Below, piece by piece: positions 53,587 to 62,418 of a stretch of 64,000 nt of DNA. A program made the translations under genes and the position numbers. The stretch is from UBA12191 sp009937185. GTDB lineage: Bacteria; Planctomycetota; UBA8108; UBA1146. Each line of letters opens with the position of its first letter. Within the stretch, counting starts at the first letter, position 1. The notes beneath the pieces are model-generated. The model did not search any database. It was not told where the DNA came from and saw only the letters and a program-made list of their open reading frames with translations. The stretch spans positions 62,001 through 126,000 of the forward strand of contig CALJGL010000011.1 of NCBI GenBank assembly GCA_938075155.1, read 5' to 3'.

Positions 53587-56500
53587 TTGGGCGTGAGAAT
53601 ACACGCACTGGCCAAGGAACTTGGCATCTCAAGTAAGGACATCATGGAATTCCTCGATGGCCGGGGAATCCGGGTGAAGAATCATATGTCCTCTATCAGT
53701 GAGAATGATGCCATGACCGTCAGGATCTTCCTTGAGGAAGACCCTGAGCCGGAGCCGGAAGTCGTCGAGGAAACCCCAGAAGTCACCGTTGAGGAGACTG
53801 CTGAGGTTGAATCCGCCGCCGAAGAACCCGTAACCGAAGCTATTGTTGAGCCTGTTGCCGAACCTGTTGCGGAGCCTGTTGCCGAACCTGTTGCTGAAGT
53901 GGCCGCGGAAGAAACTGCAGTGGAAGCTCCAGAGCCGGAAATCATCGAAGAATCGACTCCAGAAGTCGTCTCTACTCCCGATGCAATTCAGGCCAGCACA
54001 GAAGATTCTTCTATCGAAGCCGTAGAAATTCAGGAGCCCGTCGAGGCTCCCGCAGAGGCCATGGTTGAGGAAACCGCCAAGGAAGACTCCATCGAGATTC
54101 CATCGGAATCAAATATGGAGTCCATCTCTGCAGAAGCGGCTCCCCAAGAAGAAGTCAAAGAGCCTGAATCCGAAGCTCCCGCAGAGACCTCTACAACACC
54201 CGAAGAGAGTTCAGCGGAACCTGCCCAAGCCGCGATCAAGTCTCCTCCACGCAGGAAGCCCACCAAGATCGTGATGGCACCCGGATACGGAGGACCAGCC
54301 TCCAAACCCGTGGCACCGGTAGCACCTGTGGCTCGCCCCTTGGACCCCAAGTCCAAGCCGCCCAAAAAAGCCAAGGGTCGCCCGCTGATCATACGTTCGA
54401 AAGTTCCAGTGCGTCCTGCAGGTCGTACAGGAGGACCTCCATCTGGTGGAGGTCATTCACGCCAAGGTGGCGGTGCCCCCGGCGGCAGAGGCCCCGGTGG
54501 ACCCGGCAGAGGTCCTGGTGGACCCGGCAGAGGTCCCGGCGGACCCGGCAGAGGTCCTGGCGGAGGTGGCAGAGGTCCCGGTGGAGGAACCAGTCGTCCC
54601 GCAGCCCCTGCTTCAGCTCACGGTGCCAAAAAAGTCATGGTCTTCCCGGGTGCAGAACCTGGAGCTCCCGTCACAGGGAAAAGGACCAGCGGACCTGGCA
54701 GAGCCGGTCCGGGTGGAAAAGGAAAAGGGCGTCAACAGAACAGACCCCGTAATCAAGAATCCGATTTCACTCGTCGTCGCTTGCAGCAGGACCTCATACC
54801 CGAGGATCTCCCAGACACCATTAATTTGGAAAAGCCAGCCACTATCAAAGATTTGAGTTTGGCTCTCGGAGTAAAGCAGACGGCCCTCCTCAAAAAGTTG
54901 ATGAATCAAGGAATGCTTGCGAACGTGAACTCGCCTCTTTCTGAAGAGATCGTAGACACGCTATCGGTCGAGATTAACTGTGAAATCATCCTCGAAGAGC
55001 CCAAGGCCTTTGAGACGAGTCTGGACGACATCGAAAACTTCGAGGACTCTGAAGGCGATCTTATCCTTCGGGCCCCTGTGGTGACGATGATGGGCCACGT
55101 CGACCATGGTAAGACGACGCTTCTCGACAAGATTCGTGAAAGTTCCATCACCAAATCGGAATCGGGTGGAATCACTCAGCACCTCAGTGCATATCGTGTT
55201 GACAAAGGAGATGCTCACGTCGTCTTCGTCGACACCCCTGGTCACCGTGCGTTCACAAACATGCGTGCCAGAGGTGCGAATGTGACGGACGTCGTGGTTC
55301 TCGTCGTCGCAGCGGACGATGGTCCGATGCCACAGACTGAAGAAGCGATCGAACATGCTAAAGCAGCCGGTGTCCCCGTTGTCGTGGCGATCAACAAAAT
55401 CGATCGCCCGGGTGCCAATATCGATATGGTCAAATCGAAGCTTGCAGAACTGGAACTCTCGCCTAGCGATTGGGGTGGCGAAACGGAAATGATTCCTGTT
55501 TCGGCTATCACCGGTGAAGGTGTCGACAAACTGTTGGAACACCTCTCTCTAGAATCAGAACTTCTTGAACTCAAAGCGAACCCCGAGAAACGGGCGATCG
55601 GTACTGTGCTGGATTCCAGAGCCTCAACAGGTCAGGGAAATGTCATCACAGCCCTCGTTCAAGACGGAACTCTCCGTCGTGGAGATTCTGTTGTTTGTGG
55701 CCCTGCTCACGGAAAGATCCGTACTCTGAGATCGACCAGTGGAGTCGACCTTGAGACGGCTCCACCTGCGACTCCTGTCGAGATCACAGGCTTAAACGAC
55801 TTGCCTGAGGCAGGTGACAAGCTCTATGCACTCGACTCCGCTTCGAAGGCGAAGCAAATTGCAGAAGAACGTCAAGAAGCCAAGGCTAAGGCGGATCGCG
55901 CCGAACGTCAGACGGTCACCTTGGAGGGCCTCTTCGACACGATCGACAAAGCGAAAACAAAGGAGATCAATCTGGTCGTCAAGACCGACGTCAAGGGAAC
56001 CCTCGACGTGCTGAAAAGCGAACTCTCCAGTATGCGAACTGACGAAGTCGCTCTAAGAGTCATTCGCGGAGGAGTCGGTGAAATATCCGAATCAGACGTG
56101 CTCTTGGCAGACGCTTCAAATGCAATCGTCGTGGGATTCCATGTTTCCGCTTCTGATAAAGCTCGTACTGAAGCCGAATCGCAAGGTGTGGAGATCAGAA
56201 CCTACACCGTGATCTACGAAATCCTCGAAGATATGCGTCAGGCTCTCGAAGGCATGCTCAGCCCAGAGGTCTCTGAGGAACTACAGGGTAATGTAGAAAT
56301 CTTGAACCTCTTTAAATCATCGAAGCTGGGTAATATCGCAGGTTGCATGGTTCGCAAAGGAATCATCACCCGTGACGATAAAGTGCGCTTGATCAGAGAT
56401 GGAGTCCTCGTTCACGAGGGCAAACTCGCTTCTCTCAAGCGTGTCAAAGACGATGCCAAAGAGGTTCGCGAAGGATTCGAATGTGGACTCGTCATCAAAG

Positions 56501-56595
56501 GTTACAACGACATCAAGGTGGGTGACTTCTTGGAGAGTTACAAGGTCATCAAAACGACCCGAAAACTCGGAGAGACCAACAAAAGTTCGGGGTGA
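53587..56595 (+). CDS. infB: Translation initiation factor IF-2
   Basis: I start at TTG 53587 (MGVRIHALAKELGISSKDIM) with GGAGG 8 nt upstream, giving 1002 residues. IF2-N domains lie at residues 1-55 and about 415-465. Between them are an acidic Glu/Pro/Ala/Val region with EPVA repeats and a Gly/Arg/Pro-rich region. The G domain has MMGHVDHGKTTLLDKI, DTPGH and NKID. Domains II-IV follow (C-terminal MVRKGIITRDDKVRLIRDGV). It brings initiator tRNA to the 30S subunit. Confidence 0.96.
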   Translation: MGVRIHALAKELGISSKDIMEFLDGRGIRVKNHMSSISENDAMTVRIFLEEDPEPEPEVVEETPEVTVEETAEVESAAEEPVTEAIVEPVAEPVAEPVAEPVAEVAAEETAVEAPEPEIIEESTPEVVSTPDAIQASTEDSSIEAVEIQEPVEAPAEAMVEETAKEDSIEIPSESNMESISAEAAPQEEVKEPESEAPAETSTTPEESSAEPAQAAIKSPPRRKPTKIVMAPGYGGPASKPVAPVAPVARPLDPKSKPPKKAKGRPLIIRSKVPVRPAGRTGGPPSGGGHSRQGGGAPGGRGPGGPGRGPGGPGRGPGGPGRGPGGGGRGPGGGTSRPAAPASAHGAKKVMVFPGAEPGAPVTGKRTSGPGRAGPGGKGKGRQQNRPRNQESDFTRRRLQQDLIPEDLPDTINLEKPATIKDLSLALGVKQTALLKKLMNQGMLANVNSPLSEEIVDTLSVEINCEIILEEPKAFETSLDDIENFEDSEGDLILRAPVVTMMGHVDHGKTTLLDKIRESSITKSESGGITQHLSAYRVDKGDAHVVFVDTPGHRAFTNMRARGANVTDVVVLVVAADDGPMPQTEEAIEHAKAAGVPVVVAINKIDRPGANIDMVKSKLAELELSPSDWGGETEMIPVSAITGEGVDKLLEHLSLESELLELKANPEKRAIGTVLDSRASTGQGNVITALVQDGTLRRGDSVVCGPAHGKIRTLRSTSGVDLETAPPATPVEITGLNDLPEAGDKLYALDSASKAKQIAEERQEAKAKADRAERQTVTLEGLFDTIDKAKTKEINLVVKTDVKGTLDVLKSELSSMRTDEVALRVIRGGVGEISESDVLLADASNAIVVGFHVSASDKARTEAESQGVEIRTYTVIYEILEDMRQALEGMLSPEVSEELQGNVEILNLFKSSKLGNIAGCMVRKGIITRDDKVRLIRDGVLVHEGKLASLKRVKDDAKEVREGFECGLVIKGYNDIKVGDFLESYKVIKTTRKLGETNKSSG
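53848..53895 (+). repeat. Short repeat coding EPVA in infB
   Basis: A tandem 12-24-nt unit (GAGCCTGTTGCC/GAACCTGTTGCG) coding for Glu-Pro-Val-Ala, repeated four times. Length variation between strains is likely, without a change of frame. Confidence 0.8.
54481..54588 (+). repeat. Gly/Arg/Pro-coding repeat in infB
   Basis: A tandem 21-nt unit (GGTGGACCCGGCAGAGGTCCT and close variants) coding for Gly-Gly-Pro-Gly-Arg-Gly-Pro, in about five copies, in the flexible N-terminal part of IF-2. It resembles RGG-type RNA-binding segments. Confidence 0.85.
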
Positions 56596-56598
56596 TCG

Positions 56599-56997
56599 AT
56601 GAAACCGATTCGAAAAGCCCGAATCACCAGCCTTATTAAGGAAGAGATCTCCATGATTCTTCAGGGAGAGCTCAAAGACCCCCGGATCGGCTTCGTTTCG
56701 GTCTTGGGGGCCGAACCCACGATCGACCTCAAGGAGTGTAAAATCTTCGTGTCGATTTTGGGATCAGAGAGTGAGCAACGAACTTCTCTCAGAGGGCTCG
56801 AGGCTGCCCGCGGTAGAATCCAGGCGCTGCTTCGTTCTCGTGTCCGCTTGCGAGAGACTCCCATCCTCAAATTCATTCTCGATGAGAGTTACAAAAAAAC
56901 TCTCGATATTGAGGATAAGATTCGCAAGGCACGGGAAGAAGATGAGGCGGCGGCAGAAGAGAGAGATTCAAGAGCCGATCAAGATTCGGCAAACTGA
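56599..56997 (+). CDS. rbfA: Ribosome-binding factor A
   Basis: This 132-residue protein matures the 16S rRNA 5' end and is the usual third gene after nusA-infB. It has the KH-like core: MKPIRKARITSLIKEEISMIL, KDPRIGFVSVLGAEPTIDL, and RVRLRETPILKFILDESYKK, plus an acidic C-terminal tail. It starts 3 nt after the infB stop. Confidence 0.95.
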   Translation: MKPIRKARITSLIKEEISMILQGELKDPRIGFVSVLGAEPTIDLKECKIFVSILGSESEQRTSLRGLEAARGRIQALLRSRVRLRETPILKFILDESYKKTLDIEDKIRKAREEDEAAAEERDSRADQDSAN

Positions 56998-56999
56998 CT

Positions 57000-58412
57000 C
57001 TATTCTGAAGTTTCGTTCCCCTCAACGATGACGCATCTATCTTTTCCACTTCTCTTGGCTTCATAAAGGGCCGAGTCTGCCTCGTCTAAAAGAGATTCGG
57101 CATTGAGCCCGTCACGCAGCTGTGTCACCCCGAGAGACAGAGATAGACGACTCGCTTCCGCAGCCCGCCCATCTAAGAAGGGATGCGCCCTGAAAGCCTG
57201 CAGGAGCTCCTCCGCTTTATTTTTGACGTCTTCGATAGAGGAACCGGGCATGATCACGACAAACTCATCACCCCCATAGCGGCAAAGGTGGTCACTCTCT
57301 CTGAAATGATCCTTCAGAAATTGGCCCACTTCTACGAGAAGCTGATCTCCCACTAAATGTCCCAAGACATCATTGATCTGCTTAAATCCATCCAGATCAG
57401 TGAAAAGCAAACCCAAAGGTTTTCCCTCACGACGCGATCGTAGAACTTCTTTTTCTAATTGAGAAGTGAGATGAAGCCTGTTGGAAATTCCAGTCAAAGG
57501 ATCCATCAGCGCCTGTTTCTCCAACTGTTCATGGAGTTGCAGGTTTTGAAGAGTCAGGGACAGAACCTCAGCGATAGTACCGAGAACCTCTTCATGCCAT
57601 TCCATCAAGAGTGGAGCTTCTTGAAGAAGTTGAAGCTCCCGCGGATCGACTCTGAGCTCTAAGACGCGATCAACAAGTCCGCTTCCTGTCACTAGAGGCA
57701 ATGACCTGAAAGCAGCGTCTTCGGTATCAGGGAGCTCGTGATGCTGAGGATCAACATCTTCAGCACCCCAGATCAGTTCCCTTTGATCTTCGTCTGTTTT
57801 CCAGAAACTGACAGAGCGGTACCCCAGACCTTCTGAGCTGAGAAGTTGACCCGCACGAGAATAGAATTCTTGTTCCTCGGTCACTCCAATCAGCAATGTT
57901 GAGAGTCTCGGAGCCATTCGAATCTTTTCGGTGAGGTGAAAAATACGCAACGAAGTTCGTACCGCTTCTGAAGCTCTTTTCCTCTGTTCCTGCATCTGTT
58001 TTTCGAGACCGATGCCGCTGTCTTCCAACACCTTGAGGCGATATACCCAGCGCTCTTCTCCGAATGGGCTTAATCTTCGTCCCCCAATAATTGCGACAGA
58101 TCTCCAAGAGTCGCGATCCCGAATTTGAACCATCACCGGAACTGGGTCAGATTCGCCATCTCCCCCTAATGATAAGAGGCGATGGCGATCATTCTCATGA
58201 ATCCATTCCGTCACAGGTCGATCTCTCAAATCACCCTGCTCAGAGATGCCCACCAGGTCCATAAAGGCCCTGTTCACGGCGAGTAATTTCCGGGACGGCC
58301 CGCGGGCCACAATCAGAGGATCGGGAAATAGATCGAGAAGAAGTCGAGATTCTCCCGGATCGGGAGGAAGAGGCCAGTCCCCAGGTCTAGAAGTCAGGGT
58401 GTTATGAGACAT
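57000..58412 (-). CDS. PAS-GGDEF diguanylate cyclase
   Basis: I start at ATG 58412, giving 470 residues; the frame is open to 58502. A PAS-like sensor (LLLDLFPDPLIVARGPSRKL, about residues 20-130) is followed by a GAF-like middle and the GGDEF domain (about 315-465), with LFTDLDGFKQINDVLGH and the active site RYGGDEFVVI. An RESD I-site five residues before GGDEF allows feedback inhibition by c-di-GMP. It should make c-di-GMP from GTP. No transmembrane segment is visible. Confidence 0.9.
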   Translation of the reverse strand: MSHNTLTSRPGDWPLPPDPGESRLLLDLFPDPLIVARGPSRKLLAVNRAFMDLVGISEQGDLRDRPVTEWIHENDRHRLLSLGGDGESDPVPVMVQIRDRDSWRSVAIIGGRRLSPFGEERWVYRLKVLEDSGIGLEKQMQEQRKRASEAVRTSLRIFHLTEKIRMAPRLSTLLIGVTEEQEFYSRAGQLLSSEGLGYRSVSFWKTDEDQRELIWGAEDVDPQHHELPDTEDAAFRSLPLVTGSGLVDRVLELRVDPRELQLLQEAPLLMEWHEEVLGTIAEVLSLTLQNLQLHEQLEKQALMDPLTGISNRLHLTSQLEKEVLRSRREGKPLGLLFTDLDGFKQINDVLGHLVGDQLLVEVGQFLKDHFRESDHLCRYGGDEFVVIMPGSSIEDVKNKAEELLQAFRAHPFLDGRAAEASRLSLSLGVTQLRDGLNAESLLDEADSALYEAKRSGKDRCVIVEGNETSE

Positions 58413-58560
58413 TTCGCCATCTTTCCGATCCTGAGGCGGGAGAGATGACCCGCAGAGAAAGATATCATGGTGCTCAAAATACTGCCCCTCCGGTGGCTTC
58501 ACCGACTCCTCTCTGATAGGTTCAAATCAGAGTTTTTGGCCCCAGAAAGGTGTTCTGACG

Positions 58561-59391
58561 TTGTTGGACGTATTCAAAGAGTCGATCAGGATTCTCGAAT
58601 CCGGCCGAAGAGCGGCTCTTGCCACGATCATTTCCACGACAGGATCAACACCCGGCAAAGATGGTGCCCGGATGTTGATCCGTGATGACGGAACCACTGT
58701 GGGAACCGTAGGCGGTGGTTGCTCCGAATCCGATATCTGGCGCAGTGCGATGGAAGTCATCGCCACCGGTCGGCCAAGAAGAGAAAAACATCGACTGACA
58801 GCCGCAACTGTTGCGGAAACTGGCTTACTTTGCGGAGGAGAATTCGAAGTGTATATCGAACCACTAGGATCGCCTTGGGTCATCATCCTCGGAGCTGGAC
58901 ACGTGGCTCGTGCTCTGGAGTCGGTCCTCTCCACCCTGCAATGGAGAATCAGTGTCATCGACGATCGAGAGGAGTTTGCCTCAGACCAACACTTCTCAGA
59001 ATCCACTGAGGTGACCTGCGTTCCTTTTGAAAACTGCCTCGACCAAATGGAAATCACCGCAAACTGTGCCATCGTCGTCGTCACTCGTGGACACCAACAT
59101 GATGAACTCGCAATTTCCAGATCCCTTCTGACGCCTGCTGGATACGTAGGATTGATCGGGAGCAAAGGAAAGGCGGGAGCCATCATGAAAAATCTCCGTG
59201 AGCAGGGCTGTGACCCGGAAGAACTCTATCGTGTGAGATCCCCTGTAGGTCTCCCTATCGGCTCTCAATCCCCTGAAGAAATCGCTATCTCCATCTCTGC
59301 CGAGTTGATCGCCCACCACAGAGGACTTCTGGATCCACCCCAACCTCCCTCTGGGAGAGCAAAAAAGAGTGCTTCACAGCCGACTGAATGA
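58561..59391 (+). CDS. XdhC/CoxI family protein
   Basis: This 276-residue protein begins at TTG 58561 or 58564. It has the XdhC N-terminal block (RRAALATIISTTGSTPGKDGARM and VGTVGGGCSESDIW) and the Rossmann-type C-terminal domain (VIILGAGHVARALESVL, AIVVVTRGHQHDELAIS, YVGLIGSKGKAGAIM). Such proteins insert the molybdenum cofactor into xanthine dehydrogenase-type enzymes. No Mo-hydroxylase gene lies in the window. Confidence 0.9.
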   Translation: MLDVFKESIRILESGRRAALATIISTTGSTPGKDGARMLIRDDGTTVGTVGGGCSESDIWRSAMEVIATGRPRREKHRLTAATVAETGLLCGGEFEVYIEPLGSPWVIILGAGHVARALESVLSTLQWRISVIDDREEFASDQHFSESTEVTCVPFENCLDQMEITANCAIVVVTRGHQHDELAISRSLLTPAGYVGLIGSKGKAGAIMKNLREQGCDPEELYRVRSPVGLPIGSQSPEEIAISISAELIAHHRGLLDPPQPPSGRAKKSASQPTE

Positions 59392-59611
59392 TCAGCGTCC
59401 ATTGCCCACGGCCTTCCCTCCGCTTAGAATCCTCGCCTGAAGGCAGTTACATCTGGAGTCCTGCCCTTTACTTTCGAGACATTTTGGGGAGTCGGGCCCT
59501 CATGCCCCCCCATTTGATCAACTGTGGGGCAAGTCAGGCTTTGACCTGATATTCGCACCCTGACCTGAAGACCTCCTCTACTCCGGGAAGTCTCCTCTGG
59601 AAGGAACCCTG
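59392..59611 (+). promoter_or_regulatory. Leader region upstream of the HhH/H1-like gene
   Basis: About 220 bases without a gene. It contains an inverted repeat (TCAGG and CCTGA around CTTTGA, 59543-59558) and a further CCTGACCTGA nearby, similar to the hairpin between nusA and infB. No promoter with good spacing was found. GGAAGG precedes the ATG at 59612. Confidence 0.35.
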
Positions 59612-60859
59612 ATGTCGGCCAAGACCGCATCCGCAAGCAGTACCACCCCGTCCAAGCCTCCCAAAGGCGGGAGTTTGTCATCGATCGTGGAAACCGCTTA
59701 TTCGAACAATTCGACTCTCAAAGAGATTCAGGACCTGAACGTCATCGACTTGATGATGATCGGAGCATTGTCCGCCCGAATGTCGCTCAAAGAAGTCCTC
59801 AAAACATGGGATCTCTTCAAGACGCAATTCGTGGATTGGAACGAATTCAGGATCTCCTCTGCCGCGGAACTCGCAGATACTTTTCCAAAAGCAGATGATC
59901 CTCTGAAACTGGCGATTCAATTGAAAGAAATGCTCACAAGTATCTTTCATATAAGACACCAGGTCAGTCTTGAGTTTCTAAGAGACAACACTGTTGCTGA
60001 AACTCGAGAGTTCTTCAAAAGATCACCCGGCGTTCCTGATCTCTCCAAACTCCTCATCCTTGCAGCCGTCAAAGAACAAAGTGTGGTGCCACTCGAAAAT
60101 TGGGCACAGGGAGGTCTCGTCCGATCGGGACTTCTTTCAGCAACAAAAACTTCTCCACAGAGGCAAAAAGATCTCTTTGAAGAACTCGGTGATATTCCTC
60201 TGGTACACGCCGTGCTCGCACTTCACGACGAAGCGAGAAATTACCCGGATCCAGCGATCGAAATTGCACGAAAGAAGAAGGCTGAAGCGGAGAAAAAAGC
60301 AGCGAAGAAGGCTGCAGAGGCCGCACGCAAAGAAGCCGCCAGAATCGCTGCGGAGGAAAAGAAAGCAATAGAAGCCGAGAGGGCTCGCGTCGCTGCGGAA
60401 AAGAAAAAAATCGAAGCTGAGAAGAAAAAGGCGGCAGCGGTGAAGAAGGCTGCAGCTCTGGCAAAGAAAAAAGTGGCGGATGCCGCTCGTAAAAAGGTAG
60501 CTGCGGAAAAGAAAAAACTCGCAGCCGCTAAGAAGAAAGAAGCGGCGGCTAAGAAGAAAGAAGCGGCGGCCAAGAAGAAAGAAGCGACTGCCAAGAAGAA
60601 GGCCGCTAAGAAAAAAGTAGTGAAGAAAGCGACGAAAAAGATCGCCAAAAAGACGGCGAAGAAGGTGACCAAGAAGACTGCCAAGAAGGCCACTAAGAAG
60701 GCTGCCAAGAAGGTCACTAAGAAGACTGCCAAGAAGGTCACTAAGAAGACCGCAAAGAAGGTCACTAAGAAGACCGCCAAGAAGGTCACTAAGAAGACTG
60801 CAAAGAAGACCGCAAAGAAGACCGCGAAAAAGGGCGCCAAGAAGACTTCACGGAAATAA
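59612..60859 (+). CDS. HhH-GPD (endonuclease III-like) domain fused to a histone H1-like tail
   Basis: This 415-residue protein has two parts. Residues about 30-215 resemble the HhH-GPD fold of endonuclease III (MSLKEVLKTWDLFKTQFVDW, SLEFLRDN, RSPGVPDLSKLLILAAV, PLENWAQGGLVRSGLL), but the catalytic Lys of GVGxKTA and the Asp of VDTHV are replaced, and no Cys exists anywhere, so there is no 4Fe-4S cluster. Residues 217-415 are lysine/alanine repeats (KKVTKKTA), as in histone H1 and planctomycete H1-like proteins. It is likely a DNA-binding nucleoid protein, not a glycosylase (inference). Confidence 0.85.
   Translation: MSAKTASASSTTPSKPPKGGSLSSIVETAYSNNSTLKEIQDLNVIDLMMIGALSARMSLKEVLKTWDLFKTQFVDWNEFRISSAAELADTFPKADDPLKLAIQLKEMLTSIFHIRHQVSLEFLRDNTVAETREFFKRSPGVPDLSKLLILAAVKEQSVVPLENWAQGGLVRSGLLSATKTSPQRQKDLFEELGDIPLVHAVLALHDEARNYPDPAIEIARKKKAEAEKKAAKKAAEAARKEAARIAAEEKKAIEAERARVAAEKKKIEAEKKKAAAVKKAAALAKKKVADAARKKVAAEKKKLAAAKKKEAAAKKKEAAAKKKEATAKKKAAKKKVVKKATKKIAKKTAKKVTKKTAKKATKKAAKKVTKKTAKKVTKKTAKKVTKKTAKKVTKKTAKKTAKKTAKKGAKKTSRK
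60665..60830 (+). repeat. 24-nt tandem repeats coding KKVTKKTA
   Basis: About six near-identical 24-nt units (AAGAAGGTCACTAAGAAGAC plus 4 nt) in the H1-like tail. This is a candidate for strain-to-strain length variation, in frame. Confidence 0.9.
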
Positions 60860-60925
60860 TCTCACTGGACTTGGACAGTCGGATCACCCTCGAGGCCAGA
60901 TCCAAATCCTTGAAGGGACGGAAGC

Positions 60926-61678
60926 GTGGCAGGACATTCCAAATGGGCAGGGATCAAGCATAAGAAAGCGGCCAATGATGCTAAACGCGGTAAGGTCTTT
61001 AGCAAACTTGCAAAGTTAATCACTGTTGCAGCTCGAGATGGTGGAGGCGACGTTCATGGAAACCCCCATCTCAAGCTCATGGTCGATAAAGCAAAAGCGG
61101 CGAATATGCCCAATGACAACATCGACCGTGCCATCAAAAAGGGCACCGGCGAGTTGGCTGCAGAGATCTTGCACGAGTTGGTTTATGAGGGCTATTCCCC
61201 AGGACAAGTAGCACTGGTGATTGATATTCTGACCGATAATAAAAATCGAACAGCCAGCGAACTTCGGAAGTTGTTTGATAAAAAGGGAGGCTCACTCGGA
61301 AGCCCTGGATCAGTCTCATGGATGTTTGAAACCCGGGGAGTGATTGAATTGCCCGACGGGTCCATCAGTGAAGAAGATCTTTTCGAACTGGCGATCGAAG
61401 CGGGCGCAGACGATGTCAAAACAGAAGAAGGCCATCTTCAAATCTTGACCAGTCCGACATCTTTCACTGAAGTTCGTCAGGTCATCACGGCTGCTAATCT
61501 CGAACCGAGTTATGCCGAAGTCACCCGAATCCCCACGAGTACTGTTTCTATTGAGGACGAAAAGACTGCGACAAAAGTTCTGAATTTCATTGCCGAGGTC
61601 GAAGACAACGACGACGTTCAGAATGTGCATTCCAATCTGGACATTTCACCAGACCTATTGGAGAAACTGTCGGGTTGA
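60926..61678 (+). CDS. YebC/PmpR family protein
   Basis: This 250-residue protein starts at GTG with MAGHSKWAGIKHKKAANDAKRGKVFSKL, the family signature, and continues with GGDVHGNPHLKLMVDKAKAANMPNDNI and ELVYEGYSPGQVALVIDILTDNKNRT. Members act as translation factors at polyproline-like stalls or as transcriptional regulators. Its position after the H1-like gene has no obvious meaning. Confidence 0.95.
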   Translation: MAGHSKWAGIKHKKAANDAKRGKVFSKLAKLITVAARDGGGDVHGNPHLKLMVDKAKAANMPNDNIDRAIKKGTGELAAEILHELVYEGYSPGQVALVIDILTDNKNRTASELRKLFDKKGGSLGSPGSVSWMFETRGVIELPDGSISEEDLFELAIEAGADDVKTEEGHLQILTSPTSFTEVRQVITAANLEPSYAEVTRIPTSTVSIEDEKTATKVLNFIAEVEDNDDVQNVHSNLDISPDLLEKLSG

Positions 61679-62152
61679 TCAGTTCCCGATCTGGTTATCC
61701 ACTCGCTGGAAGAAAAAGTCTCTGAAATCCCTAATCGGGGTGCGCTCAGTGAATGATTCGTCCAGTTCATGCCAGTATCGGACTTCCTCGTCCCCAGGTC
61801 TCCAACAGAGGAAGACCTTACGCCCAACATATAATGTGGGGAAGTTGATCACTCCTCGCTTGAACTCCTGAACGAAGCAACCCAGATCTTCGATTTCTCG
61901 AATGTATCCATTTATTCGATCGATACATGCATTCAGATCCTGCTTAAGGCTCTGAGCTGTTCCTTGAAGATCGAGACCCTCCTCATGGGTCGGATTCTTC
62001 TCTAAACACTCCAATTCGGTTCTCTTTTGAATGATAGAGTCCCAAATTCTAACGATATCCTCGACGACATTCTGTACCAAGGGCAACATCTTGTTGGCCT
62101 CGTCAATGGTAACGAGACGGCTTTGATTAGCTGTATTACTGACGGGTCTCAT
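61679..62152 (-). CDS. DUF2203 family protein
   Basis: This 157-residue protein resembles DUF2203: LVTIDEANKMLPLVQNVVEDI, CFVQEFKRGVINFPTLYVG, RKVFLCWRPGDEEVRYWHELD and SFTERTPI. Its function is unknown. It starts with ATG after GGGAG and converges on yebC, adjoining it at 61678/61679. It is divergent from bamA. Confidence 0.85.
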   Translation of the reverse strand: MRPVSNTANQSRLVTIDEANKMLPLVQNVVEDIVRIWDSIIQKRTELECLEKNPTHEEGLDLQGTAQSLKQDLNACIDRINGYIREIEDLGCFVQEFKRGVINFPTLYVGRKVFLCWRPGDEEVRYWHELDESFTERTPIRDFRDFFFQRVDNQIGN

Positions 62153-62418
62153 CTCGATCTCCCTACATTTGTGTTTTGAATCTAAGAGTCATGTGGCAAG
62201 AGCCATGCCAGCCTTTGAGAGCCCCATCTGGAAAAATACTCGTCAGCAGTTCCATTTCTGAACGCTGAAGGCCTCGCATGTCTACGGATTGGACGTTGTC
62301 ACCGGTTGACAGGGGCCGTTCAGGACTCGATAACCACCACAAGGGGAATGACTGATCCATAGAGCCTTTTTATAGAGATCTGGAGGTCTGTTTCCCATAC
62401 TTGAGGCAGGAGTCCGTT
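62153..62418 (+). promoter_or_regulatory. Divergent intergenic region with the bamA promoter
   Basis: About 265 bases without a gene. On the plus strand TTGACA (62306-62311) is followed by 17 nt and GATAAC (62329-62334), a near-consensus sigma-70-type promoter, about 85 nt upstream of the bamA start. Nothing comparable was found for the divergent DUF2203 gene. Confidence 0.75.

Noticed and set aside
60241..60840. Minus-strand frame of 199 codons rich in Phe and Ala (repeated AVFLVTFLA)
   Set aside because: It is the exact antisense of the lysine repeats of the H1-like gene, not a membrane protein.
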